Shown here in pieces: positions 1 to 12,292 of a stretch of 64,000 bases of DNA. Location: assembly GCA_037447605.1 (NCBI GenBank), contig CM074810.1, positions 2,074,447-2,138,446 on the forward strand, read 5' to 3'. This DNA comes from Zygnema circumcarinatum. Taxonomy: Eukaryota; Streptophyta; Zygnematophyceae; Zygnematales; Zygnemataceae. Position numbers and translations under genes: made by a program. Each line of letters begins with the position of its first letter. Positions within the stretch are counted from its first letter, which is position 1. Under the pieces are notes generated by a model, which did not search any database, was not told the DNA's origin, and saw only the letters and a program-made list of their open reading frames with translations.

Positions 1-78
1 AAACAACACAAGAACAGAAGCAATTGTAGCGGTTGTAGCAATGGTGGCGATTGGAGCGGTTCAAGTCTGATATCTCAC

Positions 79-3000
79 CTCTTTGTTAGGGTCCCCTGCA
101 ATAACCTTACCCGCCTTACTGTATGCCGCATAAATCTGGCCATGCACGCAACACCAAATGAAGAGCATGAAAGTCGGTCAGACAGCAATTCAGAAGCATT
201 GAAGTGTAGCGCAGCAAACGCAGTGCCTTATGGGAATTAAAGGCCGGCATTGGGCAGGCAGGGTCGGCCCGCACCTGCTTGCTGCGGAGGACCACTGTGA
301 GCTGTGCAAACGCATTATCCGGATTGTCTTTGTCCACGCCAATCTGCAGCCACCAGCACTCCCCAACCCTAAAAACCCTAAAACCCTAAAAACCATGCGC
401 TCTTCAGCCTTCCAATCGCAGCAGTTCCTAGACGCAGCTTTGCGAACTGCTTCTCACCAGTCTGCCCTGCACTGTCCGGATGTATTCCATTTGCCCCAGC
501 AATTTCCACTCGATGCGACTCCAGCCGCTCTCTTCGCGTTGCTTCATCTCTCTCTTCATCGCCTGCATTTTAAAGAACACACTTGTGACTCAAACGGACG
601 CCCTAAAGGTTTACTCAATAAGAGTCGCTCGCCCATAAAGTTTCAGACCTAACTCATTCACCACTGTCAGTTTTCATAAGGACTACTTTCAGTGACCCTC
701 CCCAGACTCCAATGGGCATGCACGAAGGCGTGAATTCGGAAGTCCATCCTCCCTCAAACAGGTGCAACGCACATGCATGTGGCTCTCTTTGCTAATAACG
801 CTTCATTCTTGCAGTCAAACGGCATCAACAGAGAAAGCCCTAAAGCGCCCACCGTGTAAACTTGCTCCGTAACAAGCTGCCGCAGAGCAGTTCTGTCTGC
901 CGCCGCAACCGCCCGGTTGATCTGTTTCCGGCTCCAACCAGAAGAGCATTCTTCACTGCCCACATTATACACGGCGAACCTCAAAGTGCATACTGCTCGT
1001 ACATACTGACGCATTCTCAAGAGTAACGCAACCAAACAACCTGCACTATTCATGTACACTGACGAGCATGACTGACACAGCTTGTCAGGCTGGCTTTCGT
1101 CTCTCCCAAAGGTAACCATTCAAAAGAGTTTCAAAATCTAATGCAGTTTTGCTTGTTTCAATATGACTAGAAAAGGGCGGGAGAGCCGCGAAGAGACCAT
1201 TCGAGTGCTGCCCACTCTAGGCATACTAAAATCCATTTTCTACGTCGTGGAGAGAGACATCAGACGAGTCCCCCGGTTCCGAGGTTGTCTCCGAAACTCC
1301 ACCAACAGGCAAGTTTTCCGTATGCACTGGCGATTCCTCCACTAAAAACGCACCTGAGTGTAAACTGACACCACATCACGATAGAAGGCGGCTTGCGTGA
1401 AATCCCTGTTGCGCTGCCGCAGCCTCGCCAGGGCAAACGCCGTCTTCAGCTGCACCCCCCCCGCACCGGTCGGTCAGTGCCTACCAGAGGCCATGGCGGG
1501 CCTCTGCTGCGCTGCCCATTAATAGATTGGATGCAGTGTTCATTGTAAAACCGCATTTGTTAACATTGCTTGTGTTTGTTCAGAGTATTCCAAACACAGG
1601 GGGGTCGCTCTGGAGGCAGGCTGCCCTCACATACGCCATCACATCGCTCCGCGTCCTCCGCCACCCCTGCGCCGTGAACCATCTGCTTCCATCCACACCG
1701 CGAGCAAACAACATCATGGCCAAGATAATGTGTAATCCACAGCTCTCCAAGTTTCTCATTCCAATTTACTGACGTTCATCCAGCTTCCCTCTTCAAAGTT
1801 CGAACTGAACGAGCACGAAACGAGCAACGGGAAAAGCAAGTCCAGCATTCACGGACACCAGAATGACGAAAGGTCACCAGTTATTGTGAACATAAGTCAG
1901 CCACGACACTTCATTTTTCACACGGGAGGCGTGCAGACGACTTACTTCTTGAAGAAGGGCAGGGGCGGAGAAGGGGGTTTGTAAGGGTCACCAATGATGC
2001 CAGGGCTTTGCAGATAAATCCGAACGTGCCCCTGAATCCTTGCCCCTCGCACGTGTCAAACATGGAACTGGCTTGCCGGGATGCAGCAGTCAAGTGAAGC
2101 CTCCCCGCAGTGCGGCTGCCGTGCCATCTCTCACCGCCCTCCTCTGTTGGACGGAGAAGCTCCGCGTGGTTCCTTGCCCGGACCAGGGCCTGCCGTCGGG
2201 AGTCTGCCGATACGAACCGCCCTCACTCCAACCCCAAGCGCTAATTAGGGTTCCGAGTATTGCCCTTCCCGTTCAGCGTCATGCTGTTCCCAGCACAGCG
2301 CGTACTGCAGGCACGCCCGCATCTAATGGAGAAAGCGACAGTCGAATACGAGGCAGGTAATCCTCACGACTGATAGAATTTACATAGCTAAAATCTACAA
2401 CGTATCAGGAATAACACCGCTTCACCAAAATCCAACCGTGAACCCCGGCCTGCTCTTTGCACATTGTCTCAACTCTGAACCCTCGCGATTTCAATTCTAT
2501 ATCGTTGAAAAAATACAGTTTGGTAGCACTGATTCAGTGCTATCAGTAAGAAAGTACCCAAATCCATCGCGAGACCTGAACCAAAAAGCAGGAGTACAAG
2601 ATATGGCGAACAGCAAAAAAAAAAAAAAAAAGGGGTGTTGCCCTATGCCGCCTCCGAGAACTCCGACACGAATTCTCCGCCGCAATCCCTTAAACGAATG
2701 CTGCGGATCGCTCTGTCTCTAGTTTCCACACCATCACCTTCTACCGGCTTCCTTCCTGACAGCGACAGTGCATTACTTTCCGTTCTCCTGACGCAACACG
2801 GATGTGAGAAATTTCAGCTCAAGGAAATCGGCACGGGACAAAGCAGTACCTTTGCGGGCGAGGAAAGAGAAAGCAATGGAGAAGCAAGAAAGCGGAACTT
2901 CATTCCCCCGAAGTCAGGTGACGCGCCATGCGCGGCAAGCAGCGGCGAAGATTGCAGGTCTGGAAAATATCGCTGGTCTGCTGCAGGACGAGTGCTGCTG

Positions 3001-3179
3001 CTGCAGGGAGCAAGGCACCCGGTGCCGTAGAGATCCATGGCGCGATGTGCAGAGCCATAGGCCGGCGTGGAGAGGAGAGGGCGCGCGGCGGGATAGGAGC
3101 TGACGGATGGTGGCGGCAGCGGGGAGAGCAGGCGGGCGGGCAGCGCGGCGGCGAGGCGGAGGAGGGAGAGGCGCGCCAT
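79..3179 (-). CDS. Tim44-like / mL45-type mitochondrial protein, C-terminus beyond left edge
   Basis: Minus-strand multi-exon gene of the Tim44-like domain family, which includes mitoribosomal mL45 and plant Tim44-related inner-membrane proteins. Exons whose frames join exactly are 1946-2005, 1631-1682, 1354-1449, 853-921, 458-562, 275-343 and 79-135. They read through GDPYKPPSPP, GWRRTRSDVMAY, LKTAFALARLRQ, DRTALRQLVTEQVYT, SRIEWKLLGQ, IGVDKDNPDNAFAQL and KVIAGDPNKE, matching the order of the plant family. The family's last segment lies past position 1. The probable start is the ATG at 3179, in a strong GCC-ATG-G context, opening a Leu/Ala/Arg-rich sequence like a mitochondrial presequence. 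The donor of that first exon and any exon between about 2006 and 3000 are unresolved. Family knowledge suggests an inner-membrane or mitoribosome role. Confidence is high for the family and low for the N-terminus. Confidence 0.85.
365..394. repeat. Short telomere-like repeat in an intron
   Basis: Three consecutive CCCTAAAAA/CCCTAAAA units lie inside the intron 344-457 of the Tim44-like gene. It is one of several such strings in this window. Confidence 0.7.
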
Positions 3180-3728
3180 GGCCGCCCGGCGGGCTAGGGA
3201 GGGAGGGAGGGAGGAGGGGGGGGGGAGCGGCTGCGTGCTGGCCAGGCCACCACCGCGTGGCGCCGCCTGCGCCACCCGCCGCACAGCGCTTTAAAGACGT
3301 CATAACTGCGCTGCAGTCCGCGCGCTGTGCTCCGATTTGCAAGGCGGCGACGATCGCAGCTTGCGTAGTCTGTGTTAAATGACGTCATTAGTGCTCTAGT
3401 CACACGCTGTACGGCCGGACCCCCCTCCCTCGCTGCGTGCGTTGTGGGGGCGCACCTTATCGGCGAGCGGAGCGCAACGCAGCGAATTCTTGGCCGCGGC
3501 CTCCCTCTCTCCTTCCTTCCCTGCCGCCATCCTTGCCCCCCCCGTCTCTCCTTTCCTTCCTCCCTCATCATGAGGCACGCAGGGGGGCGGCAGGTGGTTG
3601 CGTAGACTGCGTGGGGGAGATGAGCGCAGCGCAGGCCTCCTGCTGCTGCTGCGCGCCAGCTCTCATGCGCGCACCTCCCGCCAATGCAGTTCTGCGTTTT
3701 TCAGTTCCTCTACAGCTAAGAATTTAAC
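3180..3728. promoter_or_regulatory. GC-rich divergent promoter, Tim44-like and S1-protein genes
   Basis: About 550 bp separate the minus-strand ATG at 3179 from the plus-strand ATG at 3729. The interval is GC-rich with G-runs on one side and C-runs on the other, and contains TGACGTCA-like cores (GACGTC at about 3296 and TGACGTCA at about 3380) that resemble bZIP/CRE sites. No TATA box stands out. Assignment as a shared promoter is inferred from the head-to-head arrangement. Confidence 0.55.
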
Positions 3729-6700
3729 ATGGAATTGACTGCATTCTGCCGAGCTGGGAAATTTTCGTCTATGTCGTTTTCGGGCCAGGGGCTGGTGAAT
3801 TGTGCCGAGGTTACGGGGCCGATGTTCGCCTCTACAGCTCCATGGCAGGTGAAGATTATCCAGAGTAGAGGCTTGCGTCACAGCCGGGTAGACCATTTCT
3901 GTTCCCTCAACGCAGTGCCTTGTATTCAGGGCACTCGGCAGTTCCGGCTGGTGAGACGCATTGGCGGAATTAGATTACTATTTGAGCAGAAGGCATGGAA
4001 TTCTGAAGTATCGTCAAAGATAGCTGCGACAGCCGTCACTGACGCAGGGGCTGTAGCGGACGAGCAATTGGCTGCTGATGGAGAATTCAGCAGAGGGGGA
4101 AACTTGAAGGAGAAGAGAAGGGGTAGGCATTCGGAGAGCGGCAAGAAGGGGGCGACTGAGGTTTCTGACAGCGGCGCTAAGGGAGGATTGGAAGCGGATG
4201 AGGGAGGTGCTAACAGGGATGCCTCGGGTGAGGGAGGAGTTGGAGAGGCAGGAAAGCTGGCGAGCTCGGCGAGTGGAGACAAGGCGGATGTTGTTAACGT
4301 AAAGGAAGCCAAGGTTTGTAACACGGACTTTTCTTGTCATGTGCACAGGCCTGTCTGCCATTTTTAAGTAATTCTATCATTTTCCTCTGGGGGAGATGCA
4401 GTTGGAATGGCAACTCTCAATTTTCGATGACGGCCAAGTCATGAGTGCAAGCAGTTTCGCAGACATGGCTGCGCTTACGGATAGGTCTGAGTTATGTGAC
4501 GAGTTCTTTTCTGTGCGAGGAGATCCTTTCTGCAAGTTTTCTCGAGCAGTGTTTGTAGGATGCATCGCTTCACTTAAAAAGACTGCGGAAAAGCCTTTTG
4601 TCGATTGCATAATTGAGGAATGCGGCACTGAGGCTAATTTTAACGGAACAGTACATCTGGATGGCAAGCAAATGGTTTTCGCTTCCCTAGACCTCAAGTT
4701 CATGGACTAATTGCAGGAGCTAGGTTCAAATACGGTAGGTATGGGGAAAATAGACTAATTTTGACAATTGGGGCAGCTCTACTGAATCAAAGTTACGCAG
4801 TACTGAAAGCGAGCTGGAATACTTTTGAGAGAAGAATCCAGAATATCTCTTGAAAGCGCAGGTGGGGCTGGATGGAATCAGAGAAAGTCTTCTTGGCAGA
4901 AGGCCAGGGCCATGTTGGAGCAGGGAGCAGTGCACACGGGTCGTGTGGAAACCTGCAACAATGGTGGTCTCCTCGTACGATTTGGAGCCCTGCAGGCGTT
5001 TCTACCCTTCTCCCAGCTTGACCCCGATCGCCTTGCCCAAGGTTTGCAGCGTCTTTGTGGGGGGGGTGGCCATTTACTGCACTGCAGACTCGAACTCGTT
5101 TTAGGGTTTCATAGGGGGCTCGTGGTCCGTTGCCACAGCTGTGATATGGAGTTGGAGGGACCGCTCTCTCGGAGTGAAACTTCTGGAAGGATAGGGTCTT
5201 CCATGGCTGTGGCAGTCAGTCAGCTGCTTGCTGTCTGCTGGAAAAAGTTTCAAAAGTGTATGGTGTATGATAAAGAAGATCGAGGGGTGCCGTAGGAGGT
5301 GCAGAGGGAGAGAGAACGCCGGTGGAGATCGGACAGGCAATGGTCGGAAACCTTGTTTCGGCCCAGGTGAACCCCAAGCACTGTTCTCATCCCACGTCAA
5401 AACAACAGACCTTGTAGGCATTCTACTTGTGTGTGGAGGTGTTCCAGATTAGGTTTTCGCAGACTATGGAGCGATGCATGCTGGTGTGTGCGGGGCCATG
5501 TCTTGAGCTTCTCCCTGAAGCGGCGCTGCGTGCAGGTGACGGATGTGGCGGAGGAGAAGCGGCGGCTTGTGCTGTCGGAGAGGGAGGCGGCGGCCACTCG
5601 GAAGCTGCGGAAGATAAGCATAGGGGACGTGCTGCCGGGGAGGGTCACCGCGCTCACCGACTTCGGCGCCTTTGTGGACGTCAAGTTCCCGGATGGTGCA
5701 GCTGCAGCCCCTGCAATGGCGGGTTATTCTTTTCATGAATGATGGGGAAATGTTCATCAGGGGGGATCAATGTTATGGCTGCTATGGGGGATTGCTCTCA
5801 AGTCGTCTCACGTTCATGAGCATGTTTTGGGTCATACTATGTATGAAGCCATCTCCATTTAACTCAAGTCATCTCAGAAGTGCCGCAGCAAGTCTACCGA
5901 TCAATGAACTGGCTTCTTGGTTCCTTCAGTCCTCTGTTTCAATTGGATGCCAGATCTGCCCATGGTTTCACCGCTTTTGGGGAACTAAATGTGTGAGGCG
6001 AGTGCAGGAAGCCCGGAGGGAAAACCCTAAACCCGCGTGTGGTGGGCGAGGGCGGGTGCAGGCAGCTCCGGTCTGAGCGGGTTGGTGCACATGTCCGAGC
6101 TGTCCTGGGACGCGGTCCGCAGCCCAAGGGACGTGCTCGCACCGGGGGGCGCTGTCCAAGTGAAGGTCATCGGGGTCGACAGGTACGGGCACAGGGCAGG
6201 GCAGGGCAGGTCAATCTCAATGGTTTCATTGTCCGCCATTGCTGAGAGGAACAGCATCTCTGTGATCAGCTCGGGATAGATGACAAACCAGATCTCCTGG
6301 AGGCCGTGCCCTCCGCCCTAATGAGGCTGACGGGGGGAGCTGCGCAGGACGAAGAAGCGGCTCGCCCTCTCCCTGAAGCAGCTGCAGGAGGACCCGCTGC
6401 TGCAGACGCTGGACACGCTCATGCCGGCCTCGGCCAACCCTGGACCGCCACCTGTCAGTGCGCTGCTCTCCTTGCTGGCACGCTTTCATATGCAGCATGG
6501 TTAGGTAGTTGGACGGAACAAATGAAGAGGATGCTCCTGCAGAGAAGCGTAGCAGGGGGGCGTGTGGGAAGGCATGGGGCCATGCTGCGTGGGCATTCTG
6601 TGTTGTTGCATGGTCCATGGCCGACGGTCTGATCTCGGTAGTGCTCTCTCTCAGAGTGTGGCACGTGAGGAGGGAGAAGGTGCGGAGTCTCCGTCCGACG

Positions 6701-7816
6701 TGGACCTCCTCCGCGCGCCGCTGCCCGGACTGGCCGGCATCTGCGCGGAGCTGCTGAGAGAGGAGGGGTGAGGGGGGGGTGGACTCTGTCATGGCGATGG
6801 CTTGCATCATGCGTTTGTCATCTCCTGTTGGAGTTCTCGTATGACTGACTGATGTCTCTCGGCTTCTGCGGCATAGCAGAAAGTCTTCGCAAACTTTTTT
6901 CAGTTTCATGGAATGGAAAGTAACGGTTTTCTCCATTTCTAGCTAATGGAGTCAGTATCCCAACTGTTTCCTTTGCTCCTCTCAGTTGGGCACTGTAACT
7001 GTGGATGAATTTTGTGAAGCACGGCAGTGTCCTTCTATCTGAATGTGCGGGTTTGGATCACGTCAATGAAAGCAGCTCTTCGTTTTGAATTTCAGCTCTG
7101 AGTGCATACAGAGGCTGAGTGTGTCGGTTCTTGTGAGGATTTTTGGGAGCAGGATTACGGGTGTGACACTTGGCAGGCAGGCAGTGGTGAAGCGAGTCGT
7201 TTCGCAGGACCTTGAACTCTGGCTATCGAATGTAAGTCGCGAACTCCTCGGCACTGGTGATCATTCTCAGTATGACTCTGCACTTTTCCAGGGCACTTGT
7301 CTCCACCTCTCCCATGTTCACTCTCGCCTGCGGTGCCATCGCCATAAGAGCAGTAGCATATGGGGGGGAATGCAGGCTCAGCTGGAGAGCGGGGTCTTCA
7401 CTCTGTTGGCGCGGGCCGGCCGGCAGGTAATCGCAGTCCTCGGAAATTAGGGCAGCGGAGGGTTCGTCGTCATGGTGTCCCTATTGGGTCCTCACTGCTG
7501 TCTGCTGGGGAGTAGCAGACAGGAATAGAGTTCTATCAGTACAGTAACCGATACCCGATTCGACAATGGCTGTGTCTTCTTTGTCTGCGGAAATGCCCCC
7601 CCACCCCTCTTTTCCCGTCTTAGTGCTCCCAAAATCATCTACTTGAAGCAGCAAAAGTAAGGGTGGACAAGTGAGGCTCTCGTTGGCTATTTAAGCTTTG
7701 CTCAATAGCTTTCGGGTTGCGGGAGGGTGCAGGTGCAGGAAGTGCAGGTCGCCGCAACGTTGGACCGCGAGGGGATGAAGACGGCCGTGCAGCGCGTCAC
7801 GGGCAGAGTGCCGTAG
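3729..7816 (+). CDS. Plastid-type protein with two S1 RNA-binding domains
   Basis: Multi-exon gene for an S1-domain protein resembling the plant plastid family that includes Arabidopsis PDE338. Exon 3729-4313 encodes a transit-peptide-like N-terminus and an acidic, low-complexity stretch. Frame-consistent exons follow at 4862-5041, 5305-5366, 5536-5695, 6062-6182, 6348-6453, 6655-6767, 7153-7231, 7376-7426 and 7733-7816 (TAG at 7814-7816). S1 domain 1 includes HTGRVETCNNGGLLVRFG; S1 domain 2 includes GDVLPGRVTALTDFGAFVDV and GLVHMSELSWD, ending in LSLKQLQEDPLLQTLD. The C-terminal family block reads LPGLAGICAELL, KRVVSQDLELWLSN, FTLLARAGRQVQEV and AVQRVTGRVP. The connection between 4313 and 4862 is unresolved; a sequence from 4402 is open but its donor is unclear. 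A likely role is RNA binding in plastid gene expression. Confidence 0.88.
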
Positions 7817-8343
7817 GACAAGGCTGAATGGGACTTTGCCAGGGCACTAGTGAAAGAGCAGTCTAAGCGATGCAGGCACCCTGCGCAGATGGTTTTTGGG
7901 CAAGATCCTTAATATGCTTGGAGTGTGTTCTTTTGGGCCTTCCGACTCTTTTGTGTTTCACTCGCTCTCCGCTGACTCAAATGAACGCGAAAGATCGTCC
8001 AGCTTTATTTTCTCTCCCTACAACAAGCAATGAGCTGATTCCTCAAGGTCGCTCTAGCGGCGTTAAGGCGGCGGCAAAACCATGTCCGTGAGCAGCAGCT
8101 CACATGCATTTTCACTTCCGTGCAAGTTGGCGCACACATTTCCTCTTATTCACGAGAGCAATCAAAAAATGACAAAAAGAAATTTCTCACTACGCTCTTT
8201 ATTGCCATAAAGTGCTATTTACAATTGGTCCAGGTGTCAGTCCCCTACATTTAATCCTTATCAGCGTCATTCTAAGGTAAACTCTGGCACCCCCCCCCTC
8301 ATCATGGACTACCGGCACGAGGCGAGATGGCTGCTAGGGGTTC
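7817..8343. other. Convergent intergenic region
   Basis: About 530 bp lie between two convergent stop codons. No convincing coding, RNA or repeat feature is visible; it presumably holds both 3' UTRs and poly(A) sites. Confidence 0.6.
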
Positions 8344-10988
8344 TCACGCCTGAGTCTGAGGTTGAGGCTGAGACTGCAGCTGAGGTTGAGGCTGCGTCTG
8401 AGACTGAGACTGGAGCTGAGACTGAGGCTGAGGCTGAGTCTGCGGCTGCGTCTGCGGCAGAGCGGAGGCGGCGCCATCCGAGGGCGCATTGGCAGCGGGA
8501 GGAGGGGCGTGGCGTGCGTCCCGGCAGGCGGCCTCGAGGGTCTCCATGGCCTTGTCGAAGGAGAGGAAGCCCATGAACCAGAACTGGTGCTCGTCGCTGG
8601 TCACGAGCTGGATGTACTTTTCGCGCGCCTGGAACTGGTTGTGCGTTCGGTTCACGGCAGCCAGGCGGATCAAGGGGACGTTCACCTGCCACGCGGCAGT
8701 CAGGATGGGTGGGCGGTCAGTGAGAGAGTGAGTGAGTGAGCGGCGCAGAACTCCCCTCTGCCCGAGCAGAAACCCAACAACGCCGTCCCACCCCACCGCC
8801 CGCCCCCGCCCCCCCCCCCCTTTCTTCCTGGCACTCCATACGCCGCAGAATCGGGCTCTGCCTGCGGTGATATTCGCAAGCAAAGCACGCGTTTCTCTGC
8901 AATTCTGTCACAGCTTGTGAATGAAGAACCGGCTCGCAAGCCCAGATGAGATAAAGGTTGGAGCAAGTAGCCCCAATACGAGCCTGGGCGGCGAAAGGGT
9001 ATTTAGAATCCACCCGGGAAACGTATGACGTCAAGGAGCTCGCCGGCCTAATCCAGCTTTTATGCAAGCAACCAAGGATGTCACACGACACAACCGTCTA
9101 TGGTCTACTAATCACTTCGGCTAATAAGATACGTCTGAATCCCAATCGTCACAAAACAATAATGGCAATTTCGCAAATTGGTTCAGTCAAGCATCGAGCA
9201 CAACAGGTCGATTCCCCCAGGCTAAAGAGTTCGCCCATCGGTCGCCTAAAAACCACATCCACTTTCGTATGACTGACAACGACCATGCTGTTGGACCGTC
9301 CCAAGAGCCAAGCGACTGGCATTCTTGCCAAAAATGGTCCCGTTGTATGACCCATGCCGGACCTTCAAGCAGCGCAGTTTTCAGAGGAGGCGAACCAGTG
9401 ACTTGTAAACGACGGAAAAACTCCTGAGACGTCCACGAATACCTCCCCATCGCACAAACCTATCTTCAACAAGGCAGCTCACACGCCAGACCGAGTTTAC
9501 AAGCAAAGCGTTTTGAATCCGCTGACCTTATAGAAGCTGGAAGTGACCTGCCCTGGGCCGCTTGCAAACTGCAGAGGGCGATCGCTGATGAAGTTGACGG
9601 CGGCGCTGGAGACGAAGAGGGTCCCCGGGACGGCCCCGGTGGAGGTGGAGAGGTGGCAGACGAAGTAGTTGCGGAACATCTCCCCCGCCGGCGGAGCGAA
9701 GGTTTGCCGCCAAAAGGCCTCCGCGCTCTGCGGGGTCGACAGCCGCAGAGTGTTCAGCTTCCCCACCGCCGTCTGCGCCACGCTCGGACCCGTCGACACT
9801 GCCCGCCCAGGACCAGGACAAGGACCCGCTCCAAGACTCAGCCTCTCGTTCTGAAGCTAGGGCTGCTGCGACCATTTGGTGCCATTTGAACAGGAATGGC
9901 AGACAAGCAAATAGGTGATAAGCGCGACCTTGCAAACTTTTGGTTGTTTGTTTGATCATCTCTCTGGTTTGTCATACTGTTGAGTGTTGTTTTCATGGAG
10001 TTAGATGAGACAAAACGAGAAAATGGAGATGGAGAGAAAAGATGTAAGGCAGTGGCCAATGTGTATTAGCAACAGCTAGTCAAGCCATGACCTGAACGCC
10101 TGCCAGGCACCTTGCTTTTATGGCACTCATGGTGACATGCATTGAAGTACTCACAAGGGAGCCCAGGGACAATACACCCCCCATATATGTGCCCGGTTTT
10201 GTTCTGTTTCTTGTTATCATTGTTATTCGTTTTTTTGTTCTGTTACGTGTCTGCCTGTTTCCCCGGAAGTCACAAGACACAAGCAGCACAGGGCAGGCAG
10301 AGCGGGGACGCACAGTGCCCCCAGAGGCCGTCGAGGAAGCCCTCCGCCTGCTTGCCTGCGCGGTTCATGCGGTCCGTCAGCTGCCCCATCCTTCCTGCGC
10401 AGGTCAGCCGCCGCACAGCCGCCCAGAACGCACGAATATGAGAGTAATTTCTTGGGTATTAATCTCACTAGCTACTGCCGCCGATTGGTCCGCTATAGCT
10501 GTGGTCATTCAGCCGTACACCCTGGCCTGCAGAGGCAGGAGCAAGGAAGGCCTTCACAAGGAGAGGAGAGGTAGAGACAGGAAAACGATAGAGAGAAAAA
10601 TAGAAAGAAAGCCGAATTGCGCACCAGGGTTCTTTGCAGGGGTGGTCTGCACATATTGCTGGTCCCCTCCCTGTACTGCCGCCTGCGAGTTGCCGGGATG
10701 CGCTTCTGCAGGACCATGGCGAGCCAACAAGGCGCAAGAAACGGTGAGCCCATGCGCCGCCGCTCGCTATGCTAGGCTTGGACAAGCCAGCTCACTATCA
10801 CACGTTACATCCACTTCGTGATTTTGAACGCTGCCCAGACCTAAACAGGCGAATAGAAGGGCACATAGACAGCAAGGGGCAGAGGGGGTGGGCGCACCTG
10901 GCGGAGAGGGCACGCCTGCGGCAGGGTCGGAGCCGCCCGGCTGCGAAGGCGGCGCGCTGGAGGGCAGGTTCGTGTAGGGCGACGCCAT
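8344..10988 (-). CDS. GRAM-domain GEM-like protein, complete (261 aa)
   Basis: Four minus-strand exons join without a frame break: 10898-10988 (ATG at 10988), 10314-10394, 9527-9798 and 8344-8685, totalling 786 nt including TGA. The product resembles the plant GEM-like/ABA-responsive GRAM family. A Pro/Ser-rich N-terminus leads to DRMNRAGKQAEGFLDGLWGH and TGPSVAQTAVGKL. The GRAM domain follows, with FRQTF-like WRQTFAPPAGE, NYFVCHLSTSTG, PGTLFVSSAAVNFISDRPL and AREKYIQLVTSDEHQFWFMG. The last about 40 residues are a Gln-rich (T/S/P)Q repeat not typical of the family, produced by a hexamer-like DNA repeat. GRAM domains bind phosphoinositides or membranes; plant members act in hormone or cell-division responses. 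The substrate here cannot be inferred. Confidence 0.9.
8347..8460 (-). repeat. Coding hexamer-like repeat, Gln-rich tail
   Basis: Imperfect CTGAGG/CTGAGA-type hexamers encode alternating Gln with Thr, Ser or Pro at the GRAM protein C-terminus. The tract is likely polymorphic in length. Confidence 0.8.
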
Positions 10989-11028
10989 GGCCGCGCGCAG
11001 TCAGTCCCCTCGCTCGCTCGCCGGCAGG

Positions 11029-11128
11029 GAGGGAGGGAGGGAGTGAGGGAGGCAGGCAGAGAGGGAGGGAGGGATGGAGGGAGGGAGGGAGGGAGGGAGG
11101 GAGNNNNNNNNNNCCCCCCCCCCCCCCG
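11029..11128. other. Assembly gap of 10 N within simple repeats
   Basis: A GGGA-rich tract (about 11029-11103) is followed by ten N at 11104-11113 and a poly-C run at 11114-11127. Any ORF crossing it is unreliable. The true sequence length is unknown, and G-run secondary structure probably stopped sequencing. Confidence 0.95.
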
Positions 11129-11599
11129 GGCCGCCACGCGGCGCCCTCCGGTGGCCCTCCCTCGCGCGGGCCGGCGCTGTGCGCCACGCGGCGCCACGAG
11201 ACGTCTCCGGCGGGGGTAGAAGCTTCGGCGAGCCTGCCGCGCCGCGTCATGCGCCGGGCGGCGCAGCGGTACTCTGCGTCCGTACGGTCCTGCATGGCGC
11301 GGGCCTCTGCCACGTGGCCCGAGATGGCGGGCCCGGGGCAGCATGGGGCCCAATTCGCGCAGGTGCGGCTTTGGCTCGGACCGGTTCGGACCGGACCGGA
11401 CAGATCGGAGGCGCCGACAAAGCGAGGCTCTCTCCATTGGGGGCTCGCCACGTGGCCATGCCGGGCCTGAGGCACGGTCCAGCCCTGCGGGAGCAGCGCC
11501 GACCGGGCCGGCACCGCTGACGTACGCAACACGTCAGGTGAAAGGTTGAAACTTTGCGTGCTTGGCGGAGGCGCAGCGCACAGCGTTCCCTCGCGGTAG

Positions 11600-11654
11600 A
11601 CCGAAGGCGGGCGGCCGGGCGGCCGGGCGGGCGGCCGGGCGGGCGGCCGGGCGG
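11600..11654. repeat. GC-only short tandem repeat
   Basis: Tandem GGGCGGCC/GGGCGGGCGGCC units lie in the region upstream of both the GRAM and syntaxin genes. Confidence 0.8.
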
Positions 11655-11782
11655 CACTCACTCTGGATGAACGCATGCATACAAGCATGCAGGAGGGAGG
11701 GAGCGAGGGAGGGAGAGAGGGTTGGCTCCCAGGCTCCCAGGCGGTAGTAATAATGTCGTAGTAGTAGTGCAGGGATAGCAAG

Positions 11783-11844
11783 CACTGGCGGATCCAGGAT
11801 GTTTGCTAACCCCCCCCTAACTTGTATATGTAGGTCCGCCACTG
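11783..11844. mobile_element. 62-bp MITE-like element with 8-bp target duplication
   Basis: The ends are CACTGGCGGATCC and GGTCCGCCACTG, which are near-perfect inverted repeats. They are flanked directly by ATAGCAAG at 11775-11782 and again at 11845-11852. An 8-bp duplication with CA(G/C)TGGCGGA-like termini suggests a tiny non-autonomous hAT-type element. It has no coding capacity. Confidence 0.7.
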
Positions 11845-12253
11845 ATAGCAAGGGACAGTGGCGATGGTGCAGGCAGGCTTGGGCTGCATGACCACAGCAG
11901 GAGTGTGATGTTCCCGGCCAGGCACCCGCCCTGCCCCACACAGTTGTCGACCGTACTGCTGCTGCGCCCGACCGTCCGCTGCGAGCCGCGCGCAGGCAGG
12001 TGGGGTGACGGGCTGTCCCCGTTGCAAGCTTGCTTGGTTCCAGAATGTGCTCACAGTCCGCCTCGTCAAGCGATTACCGCGTGCGATTGTTGCGTCTCAA
12101 GCATGTAGAGTTACCATATAAACACGTCTAATGTTGTCGTAGGACAGGCCCCATTGTCATTTTATTACACTTGGTTCTATTGGTTCTTGAAACCCGAGGG
12201 AGGTTGCTTAGACGTGGCGCGCGGCTCAAAGGAGCATCATTGCCTGCCTCCCT

Positions 12254-12292
12254 CGTCAACGTCGACGTCGACGTCAACGTCAACGTCAACGC
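12254..12292. promoter_or_regulatory. Tandem CGTCAA/CGTCGA hexamers
   Basis: About six hexamers in a row give seven ACGTC/CGTCA cores about 800 bp upstream of the syntaxin start. The core resembles bZIP (CRE/as-1 half-site) binding motifs. Its function is inferred only from sequence. Confidence 0.4.
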
